Positions 33,847 through 42,076 of a DNA stretch of 43,835 nt are shown here, one piece after another (positions within the stretch are counted from its first letter, which is position 1; every line of letters begins with the position of its first letter). The position numbers were made by a program, and so were the translations under genes. The notes below the pieces were generated by a model. The model did not search any database, had not been told where the DNA came from, and was given only the letters and a program-made list of their open reading frames with translations. The stretch is from contig JAHHRY010000012.1 in NCBI GenBank assembly GCA_020025535.1, forward strand, positions 1 to 43,835, written 5' to 3'. This stretch comes from Oscillospiraceae bacterium (GTDB lineage: Bacteria > Bacillota > Clostridia > Oscillospirales > Oscillospiraceae).

Positions 33847-34095
33847 TCACAACAAGGCGGTTATCAGCCAAATAAGTCCCGTAACCACAGCACCGCCGCC
33901 TGCCCACAGAGGCCCATTGTTCAGAATTCGTTTCTTTCTGCCGGTCTGTGCTGCTTTGCACGCCTCTTTCAGCAGCATTTCGTCGGTGATTCCGCGAGCC
34001 GCCGCATCCTCCTTCAAAATAAAAATTGCCTGTTCAAATAATTCAGGATCCGGAGAACGCACCACAATCACCTGTTTGGACACACCTTTTACCAC
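33847..34095 (-). CDS. Small membrane-anchored protein of unknown function
   Basis: From the GTG at 34095 the protein is 82 aa. It has a soluble helical part (VIVVRSPDPELFEQAIFILKEDAAARGITDEMLLKEACKAA), a basic stretch (GRKKR) and one C-terminal membrane helix (WAGGGAVVTGLIWLITALL). The GTG lies 8 nt after AAAGGAG; the ATGs further upstream have no such site. Function unknown; it resembles short tail-anchored proteins seen near translation genes in Clostridia. Confidence 0.7.
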   Translation of the reverse strand: MVKGVSKQVIVVRSPDPELFEQAIFILKEDAAARGITDEMLLKEACKAAQTGRKKRILNNGPLWAGGGAVVTGLIWLITALL

Positions 34096-34170
34096 TCTAT
34101 CCACTCCTTTACCGGCAGTATGCCCACATGGTAAATTATTCATACACAATGCGATTGGTTATGAAGAAGC

Positions 34171-34204
34171 AAAAAGTTGCCGCCTCACGGCAGCAACTTT
34201 TTTA
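34171..34204 (-). terminator. Terminator after the 149-aa membrane protein gene
   Basis: AAAGTTGC-GCC (34173-34184) pairs with GGC-GCAACTTT (34189-34200) with one mismatch. A runs on the left and T runs on the right allow use in both directions; leftward it ends the gene at 34220. Confidence 0.85.
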
Positions 34205-34219
34205 TATTCATTTCATAAA

Positions 34220-34669
34220 TCAGGAAATATTGGTAATCCACAGCAGCAGCGGCAGCGCAAGCGAGAAAACACTGATCACCCACGGATAGAGCGTCCGCTT
34301 GGAGCAGAACATCAGCATCAGACAGGCAGCCGTTACCGCCAGAGGACCATACACAGCAACAGCCCTTGATACATGGTCTGTTACAAAAACCAATCCTCCA
34401 AACAACGCGCTGTCAGACATGGTGTCAAAGGTAACCTTTGTAATCTGCACGGCTTCCGGCAGTCTGCTGGCATTCAGCACCGCCAGAATAGCAGCGGCGG
34501 CGGCCACAGGTGCCGCTAGAATGATACTGCGGAATTTATACATATAGCCGCCAATGACAGACAGGTCGCTTCCCAGTCTGCGGCAGACAGTTCCCGTTTT
34601 CTGCACACCGGGACGAATCTTCTCACAAAAATCGTTCCATTTTATTATGAGGCTGTTGATCCAGTTCAT
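34220..34669 (-). CDS. Integral membrane protein of unknown function
   Basis: The 149-aa protein has a basic amphipathic N-terminus (NDFCEKIRPGVQKTGTVCRRLG) and three predicted membrane helices (RSIILAAPVAAAAAILAV, AVYGPLAVTAACLMLMF and VISVFSLALPLLLWI). No family is recognised. It is separated from the next leftward gene by a strong terminator, so it is transcribed alone. AGGTAGT lies before the ATG. Confidence 0.75.
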   Translation of the reverse strand: MNWINSLIIKWNDFCEKIRPGVQKTGTVCRRLGSDLSVIGGYMYKFRSIILAAPVAAAAAILAVLNASRLPEAVQITKVTFDTMSDSALFGGLVFVTDHVSRAVAVYGPLAVTAACLMLMFCSKRTLYPWVISVFSLALPLLLWITNIS

Positions 34670-34780
34670 ACACTACCTCCGAATGTTCTAATTAACTGTT
34701 ATCATAACATAATATTGCTACAGATGCAATACACAGGAAGAAATGTTGCAAAACTTTCCTGTTTGCCGGGTCCGGACGAT

Positions 34781-35275
34781 TTAACCCCGGTTCACTTCTT
34801 CCTGCGTCAGAATACGGCAGCCGAGAATCTTACCGTCCTGCACTTCAATCAAGCCGGCGCTTCCGCTGCCATATCCGCAGGTACCCGGATTCAGCACCCA
34901 GAGTCCGTCTTCTTCCTGATAGCATTCCGCACAGTGGGTATGACCATACAGAACCGCCTGTACTTTTGCCGCCCGTGCATCGCAAATCAGACGATGTCTG
35001 TCGTATTTCACACCGTGAAGGTGTCCATGTGTCAGATAAAGCCACACACCGCAGATTTTTTCAATTCTGATCTCCGGGTCCGGGATCCAGCCACGGCTGC
35101 GGTCGCAATTTCCCGGCACACGGAAGAAAGGAATTTCAGGATTTTCTTCCGCCATGGCTTCCCCATCGTCATAATAATCTCCCAGATGCACCACGGCATC
35201 GGGTTTCACTGTCCGGATGCACAGCCGCATAAACCGCAAGCTGGAATGAGAATCGGACAACACTAAAATTTTCAT
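34781..35275 (-). CDS. YfcE/MJ0936-type metallophosphoesterase
   Basis: The 164-aa calcineurin-like phosphoesterase has the metal motifs in order: LSDSHS (D8, H10), HLGDYYDD, GNCDRS, THGHLHG and GHTHCAE. Family members are phosphodiesterases of unknown natural substrate. The motifs are intact, so it should bind two metal ions. GGTGAAGT precedes the ATG. It is transcribed away from the three-gene cluster at 35364. Confidence 0.9.
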   Translation of the reverse strand: MKILVLSDSHSSLRFMRLCIRTVKPDAVVHLGDYYDDGEAMAEENPEIPFFRVPGNCDRSRGWIPDPEIRIEKICGVWLYLTHGHLHGVKYDRHRLICDARAAKVQAVLYGHTHCAECYQEEDGLWVLNPGTCGYGSGSAGLIEVQDGKILGCRILTQEEVNRG

Positions 35276-35363
35276 ACTTCACCAACCGTTCTGTCTTCGC
35301 ATATAGTAATATTGATCCTAAGTTTATTTTATTATAGCAGGCAATTTGACAGGAGGCAATCAC

Positions 35364-35600
35364 ATGCAGAAAAATTTCGATAATTATTCCATGCAGGAAA
35401 CCCTGCGTCTGGCACGGAGTCCCGCCGGACAGGAGCTTCTCGCACTGCTGCAAAGAGAGCATGCATCCACCATGCAGGCCGTTCAGGAATACGCCAACGC
35501 CGGTCAGATGGAACAAGCCCAGCAATCCCTGGCAGGTTTTATGTCAGATCCAAGAATAAAAGCGCTGTTGAGACAGCTGCAGGAGGAGTCAGATGGATGA
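35364..35600 (+). CDS. Small helical protein, first gene of an unknown three-gene cluster
   Basis: The 78-aa all-helical protein (MQKNFDNYSMQETLRLARSPAGQELLALLQREHASTMQ...) has no known domain. The motif SPAGQELLALLQ and the later DPRIKALLRQLQEE suggest two similar helical units. The ATG at 35364 has GGAGG 7 nt upstream; the frame's earlier TTG overlaps that site. The stop overlaps the next start, so the two proteins are probably made together and may interact. Function unknown. Confidence 0.75.
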   Translation: MQKNFDNYSMQETLRLARSPAGQELLALLQREHASTMQAVQEYANAGQMEQAQQSLAGFMSDPRIKALLRQLQEESDG

Positions 35601-35961
35601 TATGGAGGAAAAACTGGGGGCAATTCTAAATAACCCCCAGATGATGCAGCAAATCATGTCCATGGCCCAATCCTTCGGTGGTTCCGCACAAAACAACAGT
35701 GCACCGCCCAAGAAGCAAGAATCTCCCACCCGTGAGGCCTTTGCTCCGGATATTGATTTGGGGATGGTGCAGAAAATATCAGGGCTTGCCAGGCAAAGCC
35801 GCATTGACAAGCGGGAGCAAGCCCTGCTCCGAGCTTTGGGCGCTTACTTAAGCAATGAGCGATTACAAAAGCTGGAGCGAGCCATGAAGGCCGCTAAAAT
35901 CGCAAAAATTGCCTCCTCTGCTCTTGGGCAGGGAGGCCTGTCATCCCTATTAGGCAGGTGA
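35593..35961 (+). CDS. Helical protein, second gene of the unknown cluster
   Basis: The 122-aa protein begins DDMEEKLGAILNNPQMMQQIMSMAQSFGG, resembling the NPQMMQQIM helix of its upstream neighbour. A flexible Ser/Pro linker follows, then a basic helical C-terminus (KREQALLRALGAYLSNERLQKLERAMKAAKIAKIASSAL). Similar small proteins are, to my recollection, found as a pair in many Clostridia, but no function is known. GGAGGAG precedes the ATG, and the start overlaps the previous gene by 8 nt. Confidence 0.78.
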   Translation: MDDMEEKLGAILNNPQMMQQIMSMAQSFGGSAQNNSAPPKKQESPTREAFAPDIDLGMVQKISGLARQSRIDKREQALLRALGAYLSNERLQKLERAMKAAKIAKIASSALGQGGLSSLLGR

Positions 35962-35966
35962 ATTCC

Positions 35967-36434
35967 ATGTATAACCGCTATATTCCCCAACCGGACGGCT
36001 CATTTCGCCGCAGCCGGGTTGAAAATCAATGGCAAACGCAAAACTGTAACTACAGGGAGCCGCCCAAAGAGGAGCAGCACTGTCCTCCTGAGAATTGCTG
36101 TCCCAAGCCCCAGGAGTGTCACTGTCCCCCACATCCGGACCCTTCTCCCTGCCCACCACGTCCGGGTCCACATCCCTGCCCCCCGCAGCCGGGCCCTTCT
36201 CCCTGTCCGCAACATCCGGATTCTTCTTCCTGTCCGTCATCCTGTCACAAGCCGGCAGAGTATTCCAGATGTGATCGGCACGACAGCGTGGGCGGATTTC
36301 TCCGGCAAATTCTCCCCAAGGATTTTGACACCGGTGACTTAATCATCGTGCTGCTCTTACTTTTACTGGCTGGTGACTGCCAAGAGGACAGAAATACTGC
36401 ATTACTGACACTTGTGCTGTATCTTGTTATGTAG
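35967..36434 (+). CDS. Cys/Pro/His-rich protein with a conserved membrane-like C-terminus
   Basis: The 155-aa protein has three parts: an opening YNRYIPQPDGSFRRSRV; a low-complexity middle (about 39-93) built of CPP, HPDPSPCPP and PGPHPCPP repeats; and a C-terminus ILPKDFDTGDLIIVLLLLLLAGDC followed by NTALLTLVLYLVM. It has 13 cysteines in all. The repeats suggest metal binding or a structural, cross-linked protein, and the C-terminus a membrane or aggregation helix. A spore-surface or sporulation role is plausible but inferred. The ATG at 35967 has AGGTGA upstream, 5 nt after the previous stop. Confidence 0.75.
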   Translation: MYNRYIPQPDGSFRRSRVENQWQTQNCNYREPPKEEQHCPPENCCPKPQECHCPPHPDPSPCPPRPGPHPCPPQPGPSPCPQHPDSSSCPSSCHKPAEYSRCDRHDSVGGFLRQILPKDFDTGDLIIVLLLLLLAGDCQEDRNTALLTLVLYLVM

Positions 36435-36466
36435 AATGGCAAAACCGGATGGTATACCCCCAAGAA

Positions 36467-36502
36467 AATCGCCCATGGAAGACTGTGCTTCCATGGGCGA
36501 TT
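36467..36502. terminator. Bidirectional terminator between the unknown cluster and trpS
   Basis: A 15-bp perfect stem (36467-36481 with 36488-36502) around ACTGTG is followed by TCATTTT on the right and, on the minus strand, by TTTCTTG. It ends the rightward cluster and lies just after the leftward trpS stop. Confidence 0.9.
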
Positions 36503-36514
36503 CATTTTATCTTG

Positions 36515-37540
36515 CTATCTTGCCACAAAGCCGACTTTCTTATATACCTTGCGGAGGGTCTTTTCAGCCATGTAGCCTGCCTTCTCTGCGCCGCTGTGAT
36601 ATACGCTTTCCAGATATGCCTTATCCTTCATCAGGCGGCTCGCTTCTTCCCGAATGGGGCGAAGCGTCTCGACAACCGCTTCACCGACTACAGGCTTGAA
36701 TGCGCCATAGCCCTTGCCGGCAAACTCTGCTTCGATCTGCTCGAAGGTCTTGCCGGTACAGGCAGAATAAATCGTCATCAGGTTGGCAACGCCGGGTTTA
36801 TTTTCCTTGTCGTAGCGCACACAGTTCTCCGTATCGGAATCGGTAATTGCACGCTTGAACTGGCGCATGATGACGTCGGGACTGTCCATCAGAAGGACTC
36901 TGCCGGTGTCATCATTTTCAGACTTGGACATCTTGGCAGTGGGATTGGTCAGACTCATGACGCGGGCGCCCACCTTGGGAACAAAAGGTTCCGGAAGCTT
37001 AAACACGTCCCCGTAGACGCTGTTAAAGCGACGGGCAATGGCGTGGGTCAATTCCACGTGCTGCTTCTGATCTTCGCCCACAGGCACCAGGTCGGGCTGG
37101 TACAGCAGAATATCCGCAGCCATCAGGCTGGGATACGTAAACAGGCCGCCGTTGATATTATCCGCATTCTTGGCAGATTTATCTTTGAACTGAGTCATAC
37201 GGCTCAGCTCGCCAAACATGGCATAACAGTTCAGAATCCAGCCCATTTCCGCATGCTGATGGACATGGCTCTGAATAAACAAAGTATTTTTCTCAGGGTC
37301 CAGACCGCAGGCAATATACTGTGCCAGCTGCTCCAGAGTACGGCGTCGCAGATCTGCCGGGTTCTGCCGAACCGTAATAGCGTGCAGATCTGCCATAAAA
37401 TAATAACAGTCATATTCGTCCGCGCGCTCCGCCCAGTTCTTCACTGCGCCGAGATAGGAACCCAAAGTCATATCGCCGCTGGGTTTGATGCCAGAAAGCA
37501 TTCTCTTCTTGGGAGCGGTCTCCTGAATCATATCGCTCAT
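36515..37540 (-). CDS. trpS: Tryptophanyl-tRNA synthetase
   Basis: Charges tRNA-Trp. The 341-aa class I enzyme has LSGIKPSGDMTLGSYLGAVKNW, where TLGS is the HIGH-equivalent of the TrpRS branch. CYYFMADLHAIT follows, and the KMSKS loop is AKMSKSENDD. The C-terminal part is ordinary. The upstream region is too short for a T-box, so it is probably not tRNA-regulated. A promoter (TTGCAC 37606-37611, 17 nt, TAACAT 37583-37588) lies upstream. Confidence 0.96.
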   Translation of the reverse strand: MSDMIQETAPKKRMLSGIKPSGDMTLGSYLGAVKNWAERADEYDCYYFMADLHAITVRQNPADLRRRTLEQLAQYIACGLDPEKNTLFIQSHVHQHAEMGWILNCYAMFGELSRMTQFKDKSAKNADNINGGLFTYPSLMAADILLYQPDLVPVGEDQKQHVELTHAIARRFNSVYGDVFKLPEPFVPKVGARVMSLTNPTAKMSKSENDDTGRVLLMDSPDVIMRQFKRAITDSDTENCVRYDKENKPGVANLMTIYSACTGKTFEQIEAEFAGKGYGAFKPVVGEAVVETLRPIREEASRLMKDKAYLESVYHSGAEKAGYMAEKTLRKVYKKVGFVAR

Positions 37541-37582
37541 AAAATGTCACACTTCTTTCCTGTATTTAACAACATTATGGAT

Positions 37583-37669
37583 ATGTTATCACAGGTAACG
37601 AAATTGTGCAAGATTATTTTCTTCCCGGAAAACTGCGCAATTGATTTCCGGAAAGTATTATGCTATACT
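37583..37669. promoter_or_regulatory. Divergent trpS and gltX promoters
   Basis: Leftward: TTGCAC (37606-37611), 17 nt, TAACAT (37583-37588). Rightward: TTGATT (37641-37646), 17 nt, TATACT (37664-37669). Both match sigma-A spacing. The two synthetases are transcribed apart from a 167-bp gap. Confidence 0.6.
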
Positions 37670-37707
37670 CTATTTTGTGAAATTATGACATAATGAGGGA
37701 GATATTT

Positions 37708-39357
37708 ATGGACACCATTACCCTTTCCAATCTGCTGTTCCCCGATGTGACGATGACCCCCGAGGAACTGGAAGAAAAGTTCCCCCCGCGAAATGTTCCT
37801 GAAGGTGCCGTTGTTACCCGTATGGCTCCTTCTCCTACCGGCTTTGTCCACCTGGGCAATCTGGTGCAGGGTCTGACCAGTGAGCGTCTTGCCCATCAGA
37901 CCGGCGGCGTGCTGTTCCTGCGCGTGGAGGATACCGACGCCAAGCGGGAAGTCCCCGGCGCCGTGGAAGTGCTGATCAACACACTGAAGCACTACGGCAT
38001 TTTCTTTGACGAGGGTGCTACCATTGACGGCGATCAGGGCGATTACGGCCCCTACCGTCAGCGTCAGCGTGCCGCTATTTACCATGTGTATGCCAAGAAG
38101 CTGGTTGCCGAGGGTATGGCCTATCCCTGCTTCTGCACGGAAGAGGAACTGGCTGCCATGCGTGAAAAGCAGGAAGCCAACAAGGAAACCACCGGTTACT
38201 ACGGCAAATACGCCATGTGGCGTGACCGCTCCGAAGAAGATATCCGGGCACAGCTGGATGCCGGCCACCCCTGGGTACTGCGTTTTCGCTCCACCGGCAA
38301 TATCGCCAATCAGTTCAAATTCAACGATCTCGTGAAGGGTGAACTGACCATCACCGAAAACGACATCGATCATGTCCTTCTGAAGTCCGACGGCATTCCC
38401 ACCTACCACTTCGCCCACGCTGTGGATGACCACCTGATGCGTACCACCCATGTGGTTCGCGGCGACGAGTGGCTGCCTACCCTGCCCTTCCACATTCAGC
38501 TGTTTAAGGCTCTGGGCTTCAAGCTGCCCAAGTATGTCCACATCGGACCGCTGATGAAAATGGACGGCACTTCCAAGCGCAAGCTTTCCAAGCGGAAGGA
38601 TCCGGAACTGGCCCTGACCTTCTACAAAGCAGAGGGTTTCCCTGTTGAAGCCGTGTATGAATACATCATGACTTTGCTGAACTCCAACTATGAGGACTGG
38701 CGCCGTGCCAACCCCACTGCCCCTGCTACCGACTTCAAGTTCAGCCCCAAGAAGCTGAATCCCGCAGGCAATCTGTTTGACTACGCCAAGCTCATGGACG
38801 TTTCCAAGAATGAAATTTCCAGAATGTCTGCCGAAAAGGTTTACACGCTGCTGCTGGAATGGGCCAGAGAATTTGATCCCGACTTTGCCGAAAAGCTGGC
38901 TGCAGATCCTGCCTACGCCACCTCTATTCTGGCCATTGGCAGAGGCGGCAAGAAGCCTCGTAAGGATCTGGCAACCTGGAACGAAGCCAAGCCTTACATG
39001 GGCTTCTTCTACGATGAATATATGCAGAAGCCCGACTTTGGCGACAAGTTCAGCAAGGACATCATTATTTCCGTACTGAACAAATTCCTGGCTACCTACG
39101 ATTTTGCCGATGATTCTACCGTCTGGTTTGACAAAGTCAAAGCCATTACCGCCGAGATCGGCTTTACTGCCGATATGAAGGCATACAAGGCTGACCCCAC
39201 CGCTTTCCCGGGCACCGTGGCCGATGTATCCGCCTTCATCCGTCTGGCCGTCACAGGCAAGACCAACTCCCCTGATCTGTACACCGTCATGCAGATTCTT
39301 GGCTACGACCGCACCGTTGCCAGAATCCGGGCCGCAGTTCAGGCTCTGGCTGATTAA
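37708..39357 (+). CDS. gltX: Glutamyl-tRNA synthetase
   Basis: Charges tRNA-Glu. From the ATG at 37708 the protein is 549 aa. It shows TRMAPSPTGFVHLGNLVQG (HLGN as the HIGH motif), FLRVEDTDAKREVPGA, the HAVDDHLMRTTHVVRGDEWL segment, and the KMSKS-equivalent RKLSKRKD. It is longer than usual because of an N-terminal segment (LLFPDVTMTPEELEEKFPPR) and insertions after the catalytic core. The chosen ATG has GAGGGAG about 6 nt upstream; an ATG five codons earlier lacks a site. Confidence 0.95.
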   Translation: MDTITLSNLLFPDVTMTPEELEEKFPPRNVPEGAVVTRMAPSPTGFVHLGNLVQGLTSERLAHQTGGVLFLRVEDTDAKREVPGAVEVLINTLKHYGIFFDEGATIDGDQGDYGPYRQRQRAAIYHVYAKKLVAEGMAYPCFCTEEELAAMREKQEANKETTGYYGKYAMWRDRSEEDIRAQLDAGHPWVLRFRSTGNIANQFKFNDLVKGELTITENDIDHVLLKSDGIPTYHFAHAVDDHLMRTTHVVRGDEWLPTLPFHIQLFKALGFKLPKYVHIGPLMKMDGTSKRKLSKRKDPELALTFYKAEGFPVEAVYEYIMTLLNSNYEDWRRANPTAPATDFKFSPKKLNPAGNLFDYAKLMDVSKNEISRMSAEKVYTLLLEWAREFDPDFAEKLAADPAYATSILAIGRGGKKPRKDLATWNEAKPYMGFFYDEYMQKPDFGDKFSKDIIISVLNKFLATYDFADDSTVWFDKVKAITAEIGFTADMKAYKADPTAFPGTVADVSAFIRLAVTGKTNSPDLYTVMQILGYDRTVARIRAAVQALAD

Positions 39358-39369
39358 CACAGCATCTTA

Positions 39370-39415
39370 AAAAGCCTGCCCTTCCCGTTTACCCGGGAAA
39401 GGCAGGCTTGTTTAT
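39370..39415. terminator. Bidirectional terminator after gltX and the M28 gene
   Basis: AAGCCTGCC (39372-39380) pairs with GGCAGGCTT (39401-39409), with an inner TTCCCG/CGGGAA stem. It is flanked by AAAA on the left and GTTTATT on the right, between convergent genes. Confidence 0.92.
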
Positions 39416-39421
39416 TGGGTT

Positions 39422-40651
39422 TTATTTTTTATCGCGTTTTCTGCACAGATAAATGTCCAGTTTCTCCTTCATGTTTTCCGGCATTTCCTTTGCCACAGGG
39501 CAACCCTTGGCATTTGCCATACGGTCCGTAAATGCAAGAATAAAGTCTATATCTTCCTGCATATGCTCGGCCTTCATAACCGCTATGGTATCATAGCGAT
39601 TATGAATGGTTGCCGTGTTGACAGGTGCATCCCGTGCAAAGCTGACCGCCGGAATTCCCCGGTCAGCAAAAGGCGTGGAATCACTGGAGTAAACACCCTG
39701 ATAAGCGTTGACACCTCTGCCCAGCTCAGAGCCCATATACTGGATGTAATGAACCAGCTTTTCTTCTGATGTGCAGCAGGCAATAAACTTGCCCATTATG
39801 CTTCCGATCATATCCAGATTGATATTCAGGACAATTTTATCCAGTTCCTCGGTATGTGCCTGACAGTATGCCTTGGAGCCCAGCAGTCCTCTTTCCTCGC
39901 AGCCGCACCAGATGAAGCGCAGACTGCTGCGATGGGGATTGACGGCAAAATACCGGGCAATCTCCAGGATTCCAACAGAGCCGGACATATTGTCATAAAC
40001 GCCCTGAGAAAGCGGCGTAGAATCGTAATGGGCGGTGAGCACAATCACGTCCTCTGTCTCGCCCGGCAAATCCAGAACTATGTTATGAGAAACGCCTTTG
40101 GTTTCTTCCTGCTTCAGGAGGATTTTCACCGTTTTCACAGAATCACGAATCAATTCGATTGCAGACTTTGCATTGATATTCACACCGGGAATTTTGTTTC
40201 CCTGACTAACGTAGCTGCGGAGTTCTCTTTGATCCATGTCAGAATCTGCATAGTTGGCATTTCCGTCATAGGTGATAAATCCAAGGGCACCGTTTTCCAG
40301 CAGATCCCGATACGTCCAGCAGCCCAGGTAGCCGTCCAGCAGCACAATTTTGCCCCGGCAGTTTTTCAGGCTGTTCGCGTCCTTGGCGGTCAGATAATAC
40401 AGAGGAGCCTCCACCTCGCCGCTTCCGGCACAAAGATACCCCTTGCAGGGAATATGCTTTCCGTCAGCAATGAGCTCCGCGTTCTGAATGTCTGCCATGT
40501 CCACTTCAAATGCTTCCAGCTTTGCTTCCAGTCCCATTTCTCTGCACTGAGCAAGAATATATTCGGCGCAGCGCAGCTCTTCAGGGGATCCGCCTGTCCG
40601 AATATAGGCTGTTTCCTCCAGGATCTGCATAATTCGATTGGCATTCTTCAT
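39422..40651 (-). CDS. M28 family metallopeptidase (aminopeptidase-like)
   Basis: The 409-aa peptidase has a two-zinc M28 catalytic domain with LTAHYDSTPLSQGVYDNMSGS (His and Asp ligands), CGCEERGLLGS (the Glu pair), INLDMIG (Asp) and a late ATIHNRYDT (His). A PA-like domain (CRGKIVLLDGYLGCWTYRDLLENGALGFITY) is inserted before it. No signal peptide is seen, so it should be cytoplasmic. The ATG at 40651 has GGGAGG 7 nt upstream; the frame extends further up inside ttcA. It lies 14 bp after ttcA in the same operon. Confidence 0.9.
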   Translation of the reverse strand: MKNANRIMQILEETAYIRTGGSPEELRCAEYILAQCREMGLEAKLEAFEVDMADIQNAELIADGKHIPCKGYLCAGSGEVEAPLYYLTAKDANSLKNCRGKIVLLDGYLGCWTYRDLLENGALGFITYDGNANYADSDMDQRELRSYVSQGNKIPGVNINAKSAIELIRDSVKTVKILLKQEETKGVSHNIVLDLPGETEDVIVLTAHYDSTPLSQGVYDNMSGSVGILEIARYFAVNPHRSSLRFIWCGCEERGLLGSKAYCQAHTEELDKIVLNINLDMIGSIMGKFIACCTSEEKLVHYIQYMGSELGRGVNAYQGVYSSDSTPFADRGIPAVSFARDAPVNTATIHNRYDTIAVMKAEHMQEDIDFILAFTDRMANAKGCPVAKEMPENMKEKLDIYLCRKRDKK

Positions 40652-40665
40652 AATATTACCTCCCG

Positions 40666-41406
40666 TTATTCTTGTTCTTTCGGTCGCTTGTAGCGTCCAT
40701 GAGGCTCCCATTCCGGCAGCGGGTATCGCTGCATAGCGCCGAAAATTTTATCTTTCAAATCCGGATACGTCCGGGTCAGATCGTAAATCAGTGTTTTAAC
40801 CTCCTCCCGCTTTGTCTGCTTATCCACAGGGCAGCGATTCCGAATGACCGGCAGGTTCATCCGCTGGGCAAAATTGTCTGCCGTTTTCTCGTGAATATAG
40901 AGCATGGGGCGAATTTGGATAATGCCCGTACGGTCAAGATTGGTTACCGGCTGAAAACAGCTGATCCGCCCTTCAAAAATCAGGGACATTACGAAAGTTT
41001 CCACAGCATCATCGTAATGATGTCCCAGAGCCAGTTTATTGAAGCCACGTTCCAAAATTGCTTCGTTGAGAGCACCTCTTCGCATTTTGGAGCACATAGA
41101 GCAAGGATTTTTCTCCTTGCGATAGTCAAAGATGATCGGCCCGATCTGCGTCCTCACAATGGTATAGGGCACATCCAGCGAACGGCAGAGTTCTTCGATT
41201 CCACTGTAATCCATCCCCAGACCCATGTCGATGGTAATGGCTTCCAGCGTAAATGACTTATTATAATAGCTCCGAAGTCCCGCCAGTAATTTCAGAAGGA
41301 CCAGAGAATCTTTTCCGCCGGACACGCCGACAGCGATTCTGTCCCCTTCCTGAATCATATCATAGTCCTCAATGCACCGGCGCATCAGGCCCATTAGTTT
41401 TTGCAT
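40666..41406 (-). CDS. ttcA: tRNA 2-thiocytidine(32) synthetase TtcA-like protein
   Basis: PP-loop ATPase of 246 aa that thiolates C32 of some tRNAs. It has the pyrophosphate loop VGVSGGKDSLVLL, a CSMCSKMRRGAL motif with paired cysteines that ligate an Fe-S cluster in this family, and GHHYDDAVETFVMSL. Downstream residues match TtcA rather than TilS. The ATG at 41406 is preceded by GGAGG at about 11 nt; the upstream in-frame segment reads promoter-region sequence. Confidence 0.88.
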   Translation of the reverse strand: MQKLMGLMRRCIEDYDMIQEGDRIAVGVSGGKDSLVLLKLLAGLRSYYNKSFTLEAITIDMGLGMDYSGIEELCRSLDVPYTIVRTQIGPIIFDYRKEKNPCSMCSKMRRGALNEAILERGFNKLALGHHYDDAVETFVMSLIFEGRISCFQPVTNLDRTGIIQIRPMLYIHEKTADNFAQRMNLPVIRNRCPVDKQTKREEVKTLIYDLTRTYPDLKDKIFGAMQRYPLPEWEPHGRYKRPKEQE

Positions 41407-41524
41407 TGTTTGTTTTTCCTCCGATTTAGTGAAAAATAGCAAGTTAGCATTCAAGAGCATTTGAGAGATTTCAAGAGCATTTAAGAGTTTAAATCTCATT
41501 CCGTAAAATTCTTTCAAAAAGCTG

Positions 41525-41553
41525 TTGACATTTGATTTTTAATATGGTATAAA
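41525..41553 (+). promoter_or_regulatory. rplM-rpsI promoter
   Basis: TTGACA (41525-41530), a 17-nt spacer and TATAAA (41548-41553) form a near-consensus sigma-A promoter about 75 bp before rplM. Confidence 0.8.
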
Positions 41554-41605
41554 ATACAGGCGCTTAGGAGTATTGTACTCCCTGCGCCTGAATTTGTCAA
41601 AATAT
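41552..41605 (+). ncRNA. L13 leader (ribosomal protein autoregulatory RNA)
   Basis: The 5' end of the rplM transcript folds into a two-part hairpin: CAGGCGC (41557-41563) with GCGCCTG (41584-41590) and an inner GGAGTA (41567-41572) with TACTCC (41576-41581). Its place directly upstream of rplM and its layout match the L13 leader of Firmicutes, through which L13 represses its own operon. Confidence 0.8.
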
Positions 41606-41627
41606 TTTAACTTTCGGAGGAAAGCAT

Positions 41628-42059
41628 ATGTCTACTACACTCGCTAAGAAGGAGACCCTTGAGCGCAAGTGGTACATCATCGATGCAGCTGGCAAGCCCC
41701 TGGGCCGCACCGCTGTTATCGCTGCCAACCTGCTGCGTGGCAAGCACAAGGTCGATTTCACCCCCAATGTTGACTGCGGCGACAATGTCATCATTATCAA
41801 CACCGACAAGGCCATTCTGACCGGCAACAAGATGGAGCAGAAGAAGTACTACCGTGTATCCGGCTGGATCGGCGGTCTGAAGGAAACCAAGGCTCGCATC
41901 ATGATGGAAAAGCGTTCTGACTACGCTATCGAGCTGGCTGTTAAGGGCATGCTGCCCAAGAACACCCTGGGCCGTAACGCTTTGACTCGTCTGCACCTGT
42001 ACAAGGGTAACGAGCATCCCCACGCTGCTCAGAAGCCCGAAGCTTGGACCCTGGACTGA
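41628..42059 (+). CDS. rplM: 50S ribosomal protein L13
   Basis: The 143-aa protein matches L13 throughout: STTLAKKETLERKWYIIDAAGKPLGRTAVIAANLLRGKHKVDFTPNVDCGDNVIIINTDKAILTGNK, then MLPKNTLGRNALTRLHLYKGNEHPHAAQKPE at the end. GGAGG lies 7 nt before the ATG. First gene of the rplM-rpsI operon. Confidence 0.98.
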   Translation: MSTTLAKKETLERKWYIIDAAGKPLGRTAVIAANLLRGKHKVDFTPNVDCGDNVIIINTDKAILTGNKMEQKKYYRVSGWIGGLKETKARIMMEKRSDYAIELAVKGMLPKNTLGRNALTRLHLYKGNEHPHAAQKPEAWTLD

Positions 42060-42076
42060 TTTGGAGGTAAACGACT

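Noticed and set aside
36449..37693. A 414-codon plus-strand frame across trpS
   Set aside because: It runs antisense through trpS and the divergent promoters; no motif or start signal supports it.
37663..39360. A 565-codon frame on the minus strand across gltX
   Set aside because: It is the exact antisense of a well-supported synthetase; its residues show no family motif and its length comes from the codon bias of gltX.
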